Below, piece after piece: positions 8,391-16,484 of a stretch of 37,172 nt of DNA; position 1 is the stretch's first letter, and every line of letters starts with the position of its first letter. The stretch comes from Flavobacteriia bacterium (lineage in GTDB: Bacteria > Bacteroidota > Bacteroidia > Flavobacteriales > Schleiferiaceae), in contig JABXHW010000046.1 in the NCBI GenBank assembly GCA_013373425.1, forward strand, positions 1 through 37,172. Direction: 5' to 3'. The translations under genes and the position numbers were made by a program. The notes beneath the pieces are model-generated. The model was not told where the DNA came from and did not search any database. It worked only from the letters and a program-made list of their open reading frames with translations.

Positions 8391-11165
8391 ATGACGGTTC
8401 GTCTGTTCGGTGCGACACTTTTCGCACTGTTTGGTCTGTCCGCTTCTGGTCAAACTTGGACCGGAAGTGTGGATTCAGATTGGACTAACTCTTCTAACTG
8501 GAGCGGCGGTGTTCCTGGCACCAATTCAGCCGTAACCATTCCAGGGAATGTCTCCAATTCGCCCGTTATTACTACTTCTGTGATCATTAAGGATCTCACC
8601 ATTGGCGATTGGAACAACCTTATCACACTTACCGTAGACGGCGGTTCTCTAACCGTGAATGAAGACCTCACTATTAATGACTATGGTGAACTCAAGTTGC
8701 AAAGTGGTTCTATTCTTCTTGATAGAACTAAGAACAACGCCACATTCACTTGTGGTTATAATGGCACCAAAATCACCTTGGTGAACGGTACTTTCACGTC
8801 CGACCTCAACATGTCAATTAATGGTGAGTTCAATTCAGGTTCAGCCAACGTAAACCTGAATGGCACTTTCACCATTCCTTCTAACAAAACTGGAACGACT
8901 GGTTCCTCAGGCATTTGGACGATTGCCAATACATTTACTGTAAATGGTGTATTTGATGCCGGCGGCGCCAATATGAACTTCAACGGTGACTTCTATGTAG
9001 GTAGTGGCGGGCAGTTCGATGCAGGCTCCGGAGCGCTCAATTTCAGTAATATATTCGATGTAGGTAACAACGGCACCTACAACGGAGAAGATGCACATTC
9101 TACTATCGTTACAAGTATTTCAGCAAAGAATGGTGCATACATCACCTTAAATAATGGCATCCTTGAATTTCAAGGATCGGTTGACCTCTTCTCTACAGCA
9201 ACTATGGAGGTGCTGGGAACTGGACAGGTGATTATTACGGGTAGCGGTCAATTCAAGCAGAACGGTAGCCTAATTATTGGGGACGGCTCGCTAGACATCA
9301 ACGGAAACGTAGATTTTCAGCAGGGTGGAACATTAGATGTTGGTACAGGATCCGTGGCAATTTCTGGTGATGCAACGTTTAGTCAATCTGGAACTTTGAA
9401 TATTGAATCTGGGTCCTTGGCGATTACTGGGGACGCCAACTTCGATCAGTCGGGCACAGTGAATGCAACCAGCGCAGACATTACTATTTCTGGAAACCTG
9501 ACATTAGGAAGCAATGGCTCTGAGTTCAACGCAGGAGAATCCACTATCAATTTAGAAGGTGGAACCTTGACGAACAACGGTACATTCAATGCGGATAGTT
9601 CTACGGTAAACTTTACGGGAGACAGCACTCAGACCATTTCGGGTGATATCACCTTCTACAATGTCAATATTGAAACGGAAGGTTCCCTTACCACTACAGG
9701 TAACATCGTAGTAACAAACAACGCCACAGTGGACACTTCAGCCAGCGTCGACATTTCTGGAGGTGGAAGCATTGAGGTGCAGGGTGAATTAGAAGATCCG
9801 AATGGCGGTGTAGTAGCTCCTACTCCCTTTGTGAGAACGATAGTGGCATCAAGCGCTAATTCAGTGATTGTCACCTTCAGTGAAAATATGACCACCACAG
9901 TGAATACTGTGGGTAACTACTCAGTAAACAACGGACTAACTGTACAATCGGCCGTGCAGCAAGTCGACTTAAACAAAGTGGAGCTCACTTTCTCAGGTTC
10001 GATGACCGTTGGAGTGGAATACACTTTCATTTTCAACAATTTGGTTGGTGCCACGAATGGTCAAACCATCAGTCTAAACCATACCAGACGATATATCTAT
10101 AAGCCTCTGATTCAGCAACCGCTATCCGGCGTTTCTGGATTCAAGGTGGATAGCAAGACTAGTTCGCAGCTCGTTGTGAGTTGGAGCAATCCTGCTGCAG
10201 AAGGAACATTAATCGTGATTAAGAAAGGAAGCAAAACAAGCTTCCTCCCAACCGATTTACAGAGCATAAGTGTTTCGAGCAATCTCGAGACCGCAACGAA
10301 TATAGGCGACGGCTTTGCCGTATTTGCAGGCTCGGATTCTAGCGTAACCATTGAAGGACTACTTCCCAACGAGAACTACTTCCTCTCGGCCTTCACATAC
10401 AATGGTTCGTTCCCGAGTACTGCCGTCTATAATACACTTGACTCCGTGGCTTTAGGTGCAACTACCCCATTCGAGTTAGATATTCATCTCGTTCTTGCCG
10501 GTGCATATAACGAGGTAAGCGGAACCATGAGTAGCAATCTCACAGAACTAGGACTGTTACCCAATAGTCAGCCGTTTGCCGATGCACCATGGAATTACGC
10601 TGGTACAGAAAATATAGCCAGCTATCCAAGTAACGACATTGTGGACTGGGTCCTCGTAGAACTCAGAGCAACAACAGAAGCAGCATCGGCTGTCGACTCT
10701 ACGATTCGCGCACGTCAAGCTTGTTTCTTGATGAATGATGGCAGCATTGTCGGTTTGGATGGAATCGCCCTTCCTACATTCCAGTTTGAAACTGGAGAAC
10801 CTTTCATTGTAGTGGTGTATCACAGAAACCACTTGCCAATTATGAGTAGCGATACGCTGACGGTGAATGGAAGCGGGGTATTTGATGTGGACTTCGCGAA
10901 TGACGCCACTGCTTGGTATGAAACGAATAGTGCGCTTCAAGCTGAGGATGGCGTATTCATGTCTTCTTCAGGATCCTCTCAAAGCAATAGTTTCTATGAG
11001 GTCGATTTACAAGCTTTCCAAAAGGCGTGGACGGATAGAAATAGTAGTGGCTATTCGGAGTCTGATGTGAATCTAGATGGCAGCATCGATGCTTCGGATA
11101 GAGCAAAGATTTTCAACTCGAAATTGAATTCTATCCAAGTTCCAAACGCAGGGGCTCCCCAATAG
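8391..11165 (+). CDS. Large secreted beta-repeat surface protein with dockerin-like C-terminus
   Basis: A 924-aa exported protein of unknown function. A signal peptide (LFGATLFALFGLSASGQ) is followed by about 450 residues of repetitive Gly/Asn/Thr/Ser-rich sequence with recurring INGNVDFQQGG- and GDATFSQSG-like units, as in parallel beta-helix or adhesin stalks. Next come a probable Ig-like domain (about 478-570, with VTFSENMTTTV) and a fibronectin-III-like domain (about 581-690). The module DWVLVELRATTE...YHRNHLPIMSS lies at about 750-815. It ends in an EF-hand/dockerin-like loop DVNLDGSIDASD and a tail containing IQVP. The module resembles C-terminal parts of many secreted Bacteroidota proteins I recall, but no standard T9SS sorting domain is evident. 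Start 8391 gives the best signal peptide; an in-frame GTG at 8367 would add eight residues. It is monocistronic, with its own promoter and terminator. Confidence 0.8.
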   Translation: MTVRLFGATLFALFGLSASGQTWTGSVDSDWTNSSNWSGGVPGTNSAVTIPGNVSNSPVITTSVIIKDLTIGDWNNLITLTVDGGSLTVNEDLTINDYGELKLQSGSILLDRTKNNATFTCGYNGTKITLVNGTFTSDLNMSINGEFNSGSANVNLNGTFTIPSNKTGTTGSSGIWTIANTFTVNGVFDAGGANMNFNGDFYVGSGGQFDAGSGALNFSNIFDVGNNGTYNGEDAHSTIVTSISAKNGAYITLNNGILEFQGSVDLFSTATMEVLGTGQVIITGSGQFKQNGSLIIGDGSLDINGNVDFQQGGTLDVGTGSVAISGDATFSQSGTLNIESGSLAITGDANFDQSGTVNATSADITISGNLTLGSNGSEFNAGESTINLEGGTLTNNGTFNADSSTVNFTGDSTQTISGDITFYNVNIETEGSLTTTGNIVVTNNATVDTSASVDISGGGSIEVQGELEDPNGGVVAPTPFVRTIVASSANSVIVTFSENMTTTVNTVGNYSVNNGLTVQSAVQQVDLNKVELTFSGSMTVGVEYTFIFNNLVGATNGQTISLNHTRRYIYKPLIQQPLSGVSGFKVDSKTSSQLVVSWSNPAAEGTLIVIKKGSKTSFLPTDLQSISVSSNLETATNIGDGFAVFAGSDSSVTIEGLLPNENYFLSAFTYNGSFPSTAVYNTLDSVALGATTPFELDIHLVLAGAYNEVSGTMSSNLTELGLLPNSQPFADAPWNYAGTENIASYPSNDIVDWVLVELRATTEAASAVDSTIRARQACFLMNDGSIVGLDGIALPTFQFETGEPFIVVVYHRNHLPIMSSDTLTVNGSGVFDVDFANDATAWYETNSALQAEDGVFMSSSGSSQSNSFYEVDLQAFQKAWTDRNSSGYSESDVNLDGSIDASDRAKIFNSKLNSIQVPNAGAPQ

Positions 11166-11185
11166 TACACGATACTTTTAGGTAT

Positions 11186-11219
11186 AAAAAAAGCATCAAA
11201 ATTTTTGATGCTTTTTTTG
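11186..11219. terminator. Bidirectional intrinsic terminator
   Basis: Arms GCATCAAAA and TTTTTGATGC form a near-perfect stem, with an A-run before it and a T-run after it. It therefore works in both directions. It ends the surface-protein transcript on the plus strand and can stop the response-regulator transcript arriving on the minus strand. Confidence 0.9.
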
Positions 11220-11296
11220 TATATTTTTTCACCTAGGGGAAGGGAGAAATATCAGATAATCAAGGGCTTAGTGTAGGAAAAAAGAGACAAAGATGC

Positions 11297-11914
11297 TTAG
11301 TCTTCTACCTCCATGAAGCGATGTCCAAAGTTCACCAAGTCAACCACGCTTTTTGCACCCAACTTATTCATTAGTCGAATCTTATAGGTGCTTACGGTTT
11401 TCTCGGAGATGTCCAGCTGATTTGAGATCTCTTTGTTCGTCAAACCATTGCTCAGAAGTTTGAGCACTTCGCTTTCACGCTTCGACAATTTCATGGCACT
11501 TACCTCGCCTCTGCGGTTCTTGCGATATAGGTTCTCATTGAAGTACTCATCCCCACGAATCACGAGCTTGATAGCTTTGATAACCTCGGAAGGATCGACG
11601 TCTTTTGAAACGTATCCACTCGCCCCAAGCTTTCTGGCTGTCACTCCATAAATTTCTTCAGGATGCATGCTCAGAATCACCACTTTAAGCTCTGGATAAT
11701 TCTCTTTAATATCGCGAATAGCGGTGATGCCATTCATTCTAGGCATATCGATATCCAACAATAGGATATCAATGTCCTTCTGCTCTAACTTTTCTTGTAG
11801 GTCTTCGCCATCGGCGGCCTCCATAGCCAGGGTCATTTCCGATTCCTGGGAGATGAAAAGCTGTATTCCTCTTCGAATTACTGCATGGTCGTCAGCTATT
11901 CCAACGTGAATCAT
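11297..11914 (-). CDS. NarL/FixJ-family response regulator
   Basis: A 205-aa two-component response regulator: an N-terminal receiver domain (1 to about 120) and a C-terminal LuxR-type DNA-binding domain (about 140-205). Receiver residues are all present: acidic pair Asp8/Asp9, phospho-acceptor Asp54 in LLLDIDMPRMNG, Ser82, and Lys104 in YVSKDVDP. The HTH reads LSKRESEVLKLLSNGLTNKE then ISNQLDISEKTVSTYKIRL. The gene diverges from a histidine kinase whose ATG is 115 bp away, so the two are a natural pair and probably share a control region. The target genes cannot be told from the sequence; the neighbouring secreted protein is an obvious candidate but nothing shows it. Confidence 0.93.
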   Translation of the reverse strand: MIHVGIADDHAVIRRGIQLFISQESEMTLAMEAADGEDLQEKLEQKDIDILLLDIDMPRMNGITAIRDIKENYPELKVVILSMHPEEIYGVTARKLGASGYVSKDVDPSEVIKAIKLVIRGDEYFNENLYRKNRRGEVSAMKLSKRESEVLKLLSNGLTNKEISNQLDISEKTVSTYKIRLMNKLGAKSVVDLVNFGHRFMEVED

Positions 11915-12028
11915 ATCTCTAGCGGTTTGAAGCTAAGTTAATGATAATCGACTTGATGTTCACATGAATTTTTTTTCCGACTTTTGAGAGGAGAGCAAGA
12001 GAACCCTACAACGAATCTGGACAACCTA

Positions 12029-12934
12029 ATGTCTATTTTAGAAGTAATTTTATTAGCTACTTCTTTCGTCCTGATTTTGACAGTCCTATGGCTAATAACC
12101 AAGTTGAGAGCTTCAGCGAAAGTGATTGACAGGTTATCTGATGCTGTAGAAAAACTGCAGAAAGAGAACGAGGATTTAGAATCCAACATGGCGGATTTGG
12201 CAGCGGCTGAAAACCTGCTGCGATCCACCAACTACACCCGTGCAAAAATCATGTCCATCATCTCCCACAATGTGAAGGGACCGTTGAAGTATTTGCACTA
12301 TGTATCAAACTTCCTCGACAAGAATTGGGATACGCTGAGCGATGAGGAGCTCAGACGATCTTCCAGCTCCATCTTGGAGACCTCACAGTCTCTGTATGAG
12401 TTGGTAGACAATGTGCTCAAGTGGGCGAAACAGCAGAATGCAGAAATCCAGTTCAACCCTGAGCGTTTCGCGGTTACATCCCTTATCGACGAAGAGCTCA
12501 AGATTCAATCACCGCTCTTTGCAACCAAAGAAATCAAGACGAAGAACCTCATACCTGACGGTTTCGAACTGATCGCCGACCGCCACCTACTAAGATTGAT
12601 GCTGCAGAATATCTTCAGCAATGCCATTAAGTTTTCTAAGGACGGTGGAACGATTCGCATTAAATCCAAGCAGAACGGTGACACTTCAAGCATCATGATT
12701 GAAGATGAAGGCGTGGGCATGTCTAAGAGAGAAATCGAGCGAATATTCGACATCAACGACCACTACACTCGCCCGGGAACGAACAACGAGAAAGGAAATG
12801 GTATCGGACTGCTCATCATTCAAGATTTGATTTCACTCCACGGCGGAACGATCAACTTTAGAAGTCGACCTGAAAAGGGAACAACGGTAGAACTCTCCTT
12901 CCCGCTTCAATCCAACTCTGCCAGCGTAGCCTAA
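12029..12934 (+). CDS. Membrane histidine kinase with minimal sensor region
   Basis: A 301-aa sensor kinase that probably phosphorylates the divergent response regulator. One transmembrane helix (about residues 4-24) is followed by a coiled coil (about 30-65), the dimerization/phosphoacceptor helix with His80 in ISHNVKGPLKYL, and an ATPase domain. The N box is LQNIFSNAIKFS, G1 is EDEGVGMS and G2 is KGNGIGLLI. There is no periplasmic or PAS/GAF sensor domain, so input must come through the membrane helix or a partner protein. The ATG at 12029 is preferred over an in-frame TTG at 11984 because it begins directly before the membrane helix. The 3' end overlaps the convergent nadE stop by 4 bp. 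Confidence 0.9.
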   Translation: MSILEVILLATSFVLILTVLWLITKLRASAKVIDRLSDAVEKLQKENEDLESNMADLAAAENLLRSTNYTRAKIMSIISHNVKGPLKYLHYVSNFLDKNWDTLSDEELRRSSSSILETSQSLYELVDNVLKWAKQQNAEIQFNPERFAVTSLIDEELKIQSPLFATKEIKTKNLIPDGFELIADRHLLRLMLQNIFSNAIKFSKDGGTIRIKSKQNGDTSSIMIEDEGVGMSKREIERIFDINDHYTRPGTNNEKGNGIGLLIIQDLISLHGGTINFRSRPEKGTTVELSFPLQSNSASVA

Positions 12935-13716
12935 CGATAAGCTTCCGGAATCTCACACACCGGAATAGGTTCCATTTTGTGGCGATTGGCTCTATGTAAA
13001 CGAGTATAAATCTCAAACACTTCCTTCTCTCTCCCCGAGAAGTCGGAGGCGTCTTTCCCTAAATCCGATTGCGCCATAGCCCATTCCAACTCGGGATAGC
13101 TCGCTCCAATCTGATCTTCATCCGTGCGATCATCGCCCCACAGACCGTCCGTCGGAGGCGCTATCAAAATCGATTCAGGAACCCCGAGCACCTTTCCCAA
13201 TTCAAAGACTTCCGTCTTGACTAAATCAGCAATAGGTGACACATCCACTCCACCATCGCCGTATTTCGTGTAAAATCCGACACCGAAATCTTCTACTTTG
13301 TTTCCTGTCCCCGCTACAATGGCTCTACGAATTCCCGCGAAGTAGTAAAGAGTGGTCATGCGGAAACGGGCACGCGTGTTTACCAAACTGTGGTCGTGCA
13401 TGTCGCTATCCGGCTCAGGTAAAGCATTCACGAAAGAATCGAATATTGGAGTGAGGTCCAACCTAGCTTCTTCCACTTTCGGGAACTTTTCCTTCAATTG
13501 AGCAATATGTTCCTGCGCTCGCGTTACTTGTGAAGCGGCTTGGTGAATGGGCATTTCTACGCACAAGGTGGGCAATCCCGTTCGGGCACATAGAGAGGAC
13601 GTTACCGCAGAATCTATTCCGCCACTGACACCCACGACAAAACCGTGAGTTCCAGACTTCTCAACATAGGCTTTCAACCAATCCGTAATGTGTTCAATAA
13701 TTGCATCTGTATTCAT
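12931..13716 (-). CDS. nadE: NH3-dependent NAD+ synthetase
   Basis: NAD+ synthetase catalyses the last step of NAD biosynthesis: ATP-dependent amidation of nicotinic acid adenine dinucleotide. The 261-aa protein has only the synthetase domain, with the PP-loop SGGIDS at residues 31-36 and the conserved YTKYGDGGVDVSPIADL. It lacks the N-terminal nitrilase-type glutaminase domain of the longer glutamine-dependent form, so ammonia is the expected nitrogen donor. It is cytoplasmic. The gene diverges from gldB (57 bp between start codons) and converges on the histidine kinase gene. Confidence 0.93.
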   Translation of the reverse strand: MNTDAIIEHITDWLKAYVEKSGTHGFVVGVSGGIDSAVTSSLCARTGLPTLCVEMPIHQAASQVTRAQEHIAQLKEKFPKVEEARLDLTPIFDSFVNALPEPDSDMHDHSLVNTRARFRMTTLYYFAGIRRAIVAGTGNKVEDFGVGFYTKYGDGGVDVSPIADLVKTEVFELGKVLGVPESILIAPPTDGLWGDDRTDEDQIGASYPELEWAMAQSDLGKDASDFSGREKEVFEIYTRLHRANRHKMEPIPVCEIPEAYR

Positions 13717-13735
13717 GAGTCGCGAGCTTTGTGAC

Positions 13736-13743
13736 TACCTTTG
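13736..13743 (+). promoter_or_regulatory. Bacteroidota-type -7 element for gldB-gldC
   Basis: TACCTTTG exactly matches TAnnTTTG and lies 30 bp upstream of the chosen gldB ATG at 13774. The in-frame TTG at 13741 lies inside this box, which argues against that TTG as the start. Confidence 0.5.
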
Positions 13744-13773
13744 CAGCGAAAATACAATAGTGTGAAGAGAACA

Positions 13774-14769
13774 ATGCGAATTTTCATTCTGTTCATCGGA
13801 CTTTCTGTTCTTTCGAGCTGTTCCGACAATCGTTGGGATGTTGATATTTCGGAAACACCTGAGCAGGTCACCATTTCGAACTACGCCGAAGCTCTCTACA
13901 CGAGTAGCGAAGAAAACTTCTATGCCGAACTGCCACGTTTGCGCGAAGAGTACCCGTTCTTCTACTCCGTGGGGGACAGCACCACTTGGCTGGGATATAG
14001 GAAAGATTCAGAATTGAAGGCCCTGTATCAAGATTCGAAAGTCGCCTTCACCCAAGAGGTGTATGAAGACATCACAAATCAGCTTCGCGATGGGTTCAAG
14101 CGCTTCGGCTATCACTTCCCAGAAGAGCAGCCCGTCACCCTATTCTTCTACCTTGACATTCCTACTCAGTTCAGTCTGTTAGACGATGGTGTTGAATACC
14201 TCGATACCATTCATTCCGTTTTCGTTCGTTTGGACAATTATCTTGGCCTGCAGCATCCGATGTATCGCCAAGCGATGCTTCCTCAATATGTAACCAGAAG
14301 ATTCACACCGGAACATATCCCGGGTGATGTATTTGAAGAGTTGGCTTACGACATCTTGCCCAACGAGGGTGAGGCCCCAGCTCTAATCGACGACATGGTG
14401 CGAAGTGGCATTGCTCGTTACTTCGAAATAGCCATGCTACCGAAGATTCCAGATTCACTTTTATTCGAGTTTACTCAAGATGAAATTGAGTTTTGCCAAC
14501 AAAATGAGGTGAACATTTGGACCTATTTCGTTCAGCAACAGCTTTTGTTTGATACGAGATTAGACACGAAGCAGCGCTTTGTTATGGAGGCTCCATTTTC
14601 AAAGTTTGGAACGGATTTCGACCAACAATCGCCTGGCAGAATCGCCGAGTGGATTGGATACCAAATTGTATCGTCTTACATGGACGAACACCCCGATATG
14701 AGTTTGAATCAACTCGTTCAAACCACTGATTATCAAAAGCTTTTCAGAGAATCTAAATATAAGCCCTAA
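13774..14769 (+). CDS. gldB: GldB, gliding motility lipoprotein
   Basis: GldB is a lipoprotein required for gliding in Flavobacterium; its exact biochemical role is unclear. The 331-aa product begins with a lipoprotein signal peptide whose lipobox is LSSC (Cys16). The rest matches the usual GldB pattern, including EENFYAELPRLREEYPFFY near the N-terminus, a YLDNYLG-like segment (VRLDNYLGLQHPMY) and GRIAEWIGYQIVSSYM near the end. Start 13774 places the signal peptide directly at the N-terminus. gldC follows one base after the stop, so the two are cotranscribed. Confidence 0.92.
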   Translation: MRIFILFIGLSVLSSCSDNRWDVDISETPEQVTISNYAEALYTSSEENFYAELPRLREEYPFFYSVGDSTTWLGYRKDSELKALYQDSKVAFTQEVYEDITNQLRDGFKRFGYHFPEEQPVTLFFYLDIPTQFSLLDDGVEYLDTIHSVFVRLDNYLGLQHPMYRQAMLPQYVTRRFTPEHIPGDVFEELAYDILPNEGEAPALIDDMVRSGIARYFEIAMLPKIPDSLLFEFTQDEIEFCQQNEVNIWTYFVQQQLLFDTRLDTKQRFVMEAPFSKFGTDFDQQSPGRIAEWIGYQIVSSYMDEHPDMSLNQLVQTTDYQKLFRESKYKP

Positions 14770-14770
14770 G

Positions 14771-15109
14771 ATGAGCAATTCACATAAATCTCAGATTGTA
14801 ATCGATATTGAACTCGACGTTAACCGCGTTCCAGAGAAAATCACCTGGGACGCTCCTGATGGCGGCGTGAGCAAAGCTCCAACCAAGGCCGTAATGATGG
14901 GCGTTTGGGATGAGAAAGCCAAAGAGCTTCTTCGCATCGATTTATGGACAAAGGACATGTTGATGGATGAGATGAAGCAGTTCTACCACCAGACCTTCCT
15001 GAGTCTAGCAGACAGCTTTGAGCGCGCCACCGATGAAAAGAATATGGCTGAGGATATGCGCGACTTTGCCGCTCACTTCGCGGACAAGCTCGACCTCATC
15101 AAGAAGTAA
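14771..15109 (+). CDS. gldC: GldC, gliding motility protein
   Basis: GldC is a small cytoplasmic protein that supports gliding in Flavobacterium johnsoniae. The 112-aa product has typical family segments VPEKITWDAPDGG, TKAVMMGVWD and LRIDLWTKDMLMDEMKQFYH. It has no signal peptide. It begins one base after the gldB stop, the classic gldB-gldC pair. Its stop is 2 bp from that of the convergent engB gene, with no terminator between them. Confidence 0.95.
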   Translation: MSNSHKSQIVIDIELDVNRVPEKITWDAPDGGVSKAPTKAVMMGVWDEKAKELLRIDLWTKDMLMDEMKQFYHQTFLSLADSFERATDEKNMAEDMRDFAAHFADKLDLIKK

Positions 15110-15111
15110 GC

Positions 15112-15744
15112 TTACTCCTTAACAAAATGACTCTTGGTCGCATCTATCATCTGATGGATGTAGGCCAAGATTTCAGTTCTACCAATCTTTGAAGACGCTG
15201 AAGTCTTGAACTGCGGCGGCAACTCCTCCCATCGCTGCAGCATCTTTTTCCCGTAAGCGGAAACATTCTTCTGCAGCTGATTACTACTCAGCTTATCAAT
15301 TTTCGTGAAGACAATACTGAAAGGAATTCCCTCTACACCGAGCATCTCCATGAATTCCAGGTCGTTTTTCTGTGGCTCATGACGACTGTCGATTAGCACG
15401 AATAAATTCACCAAGTTCTTACGATCCTTCACATAGTGGTTGATCATCCCCATGAACTTCTTTCTATCCTCCTTACTCACCTTCGCGTAACCGTACCCCG
15501 GAAGGTCAACTAGATACCACTCATCATTCACATTGAAGTGATTGATGAGCTGAGTCTTACCTGGCTTGCCACTCGTCTTTGCCAAATCCTTGTGGTTGAC
15601 CAACATATTGATCAAGCTACTCTTACCCACGTTTGAACGGCCGATGAAGGCGAATTCAGGACGATCGGGATCAGGACATTTATCCGCTCTCGGACTACTG
15701 ATGACGAATTCAGCTTTGTGAATGGGGAAAAGTTCTTTTGCCAT
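15112..15744 (-). CDS. engB: EngB/YsxC, ribosome-biogenesis GTPase
   Basis: EngB (YihA/YsxC) is an essential GTPase needed for assembly of the large ribosomal subunit. The 210-aa protein has the complete set of motifs: G1 GRSNVGKSS (35-43), a TSGKPGKTQ switch region (57-65), G3 DLPGYGYA (80-87), G4 TKID (147-150) and G5 TSASSKIG (181-188). It diverges from the dcw cluster across a 269-bp region holding MraZ-like boxes in both orientations. A TATCTTCG element lies 4 bp before its start codon. Confidence 0.95.
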   Translation of the reverse strand: MAKELFPIHKAEFVISSPRADKCPDPDRPEFAFIGRSNVGKSSLINMLVNHKDLAKTSGKPGKTQLINHFNVNDEWYLVDLPGYGYAKVSKEDRKKFMGMINHYVKDRKNLVNLFVLIDSRHEPQKNDLEFMEMLGVEGIPFSIVFTKIDKLSSNQLQKNVSAYGKKMLQRWEELPPQFKTSASSKIGRTEILAYIHQMIDATKSHFVKE

Positions 15745-15748
15745 GGCG

Positions 15749-15756
15749 CGAAGATA
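15749..15756 (-). promoter_or_regulatory. Possible -7 element for engB
   Basis: Read on the minus strand this is TATCTTCG, one mismatch from TAnnTTTG, ending only 4 bp before the engB ATG. If real, the transcript is leaderless or nearly so. Confidence 0.35.
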
Positions 15757-15850
15757 CAGAATAACACTGGGGGAACATTCGAGATTTCACCCAGCCTCAC
15801 ACCCCTTCCGACGAGCGCCAAATTCGAGCGATTTTCATCTGTTCAAAACT

Positions 15851-15871
15851 TCTCCCCACTTTTCCCCACTT
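15851..15871 (-). promoter_or_regulatory. Pair of MraZ-like boxes, minus-strand orientation
   Basis: On the minus strand the sequence reads AAGTGGGGAAAAGTGGGGA: two GTGGGG boxes (plus-strand CCCCAC at 15854-15859 and 15864-15869) with an exact 10-bp period. MraZ is known to bind direct TGGG-type repeats with about one helical turn of spacing upstream of its own operon. The pair is opposite in orientation to the pair beside the mraZ promoter and faces engB, whose start is 110 bp away. Confidence 0.5.
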
Positions 15872-15952
15872 GCATATTTCCAGTATTTATCACACTTTTG
15901 GAGAGTCAACAATAAGACGATTACCTAAAAGTTATTAACACTAAGGCATTTG

Positions 15953-15967
15953 GTGGGAAAAAGTGGG
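15953..15967 (+). promoter_or_regulatory. MraZ operator (two GTGGG boxes, 10-bp period) at the mraZ promoter
   Basis: GTGGGAAAAAGTGGGAA contains two GTGGG boxes starting at 15953 and 15963, the spacing expected for MraZ operators. They lie 10 bp upstream of the -7 element at 15978-15985, where the -33 region would be. MraZ binding here would block RNA polymerase, giving negative autoregulation of the whole dcw operon. Confidence 0.7.
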
Positions 15968-15977
15968 AATGTATTTC

Positions 15978-15985
15978 TACTTTTG
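15978..15985 (+). promoter_or_regulatory. Promoter -7 element of the dcw operon
   Basis: TACTTTTG matches TAnnTTTG exactly, 28 bp before the TTG start of mraZ. A TTTG at 15949-15952 could be the -33 element, but the 25-bp gap is longer than usual. MraZ boxes lie between the two. Confidence 0.6.
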
Positions 15986-16013
15986 ATACTAAACGAATCC
16001 AAAACTCAACTCA

Positions 16014-16484
16014 TTGAATCTCATAGGAGTACACGAATGCAAGATGGACGCTAAAGGGCGTTTGTTGCTGCCAGCTGCGCTAAAGAAGCAGTTACTGACC
16101 GTGTTGGAGCATGGATTTGTTTTGAAGCGCAGTGTATTCCAGAAGTGTCTGGAGCTCTACCCAATGACCGAGTGGAACGATGTGATGGGTCGAGTGAACA
16201 AGCTCAACCGCTTCGTCAAAAAGAATAATGACTTCATCCGCATGTTTACGGCTGGCGTCAAGGTGATCGAAATTGATAGCTCAGGAAGAATCTTGGTTCC
16301 GAAGGATTTGATGGCATTCGCCGGATTATCTGGACAACTCGTCTTATCCGCTTCGGTGGACATGATTGAGATTTGGGACAAAGACGCGTACGAATCTGTA
16401 CTCGACGATCCTGAGGTTGATTTTGCCTCCTTGGCAGAGGACGTAATGGGCGGTGCAAATAGTGCCGACCATGACCTATCATAA
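16014..16484 (+). CDS. mraZ: MraZ, transcriptional regulator of the dcw cluster
   Basis: MraZ is an AbrB/SpoVT-fold DNA-binding protein that forms rings and controls its own division and cell-wall operon. The 156-aa product has the two expected repeats: ECKMDAKGRLLLPAALKKQL near the N-terminus and VIEIDSSGRILVPKDLMAFA in the second half. The start is a TTG at 16014. An in-frame stop lies at 15990-15992 and no other standard start codon lies between it and the conserved LIGVHECK segment. It is the first gene of the dcw cluster; its 3' end overlaps rsmH by 14 bp. Paired GTGGG boxes lie just upstream. Confidence 0.95.
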   Translation: MNLIGVHECKMDAKGRLLLPAALKKQLLTVLEHGFVLKRSVFQKCLELYPMTEWNDVMGRVNKLNRFVKKNNDFIRMFTAGVKVIEIDSSGRILVPKDLMAFAGLSGQLVLSASVDMIEIWDKDAYESVLDDPEVDFASLAEDVMGGANSADHDLS

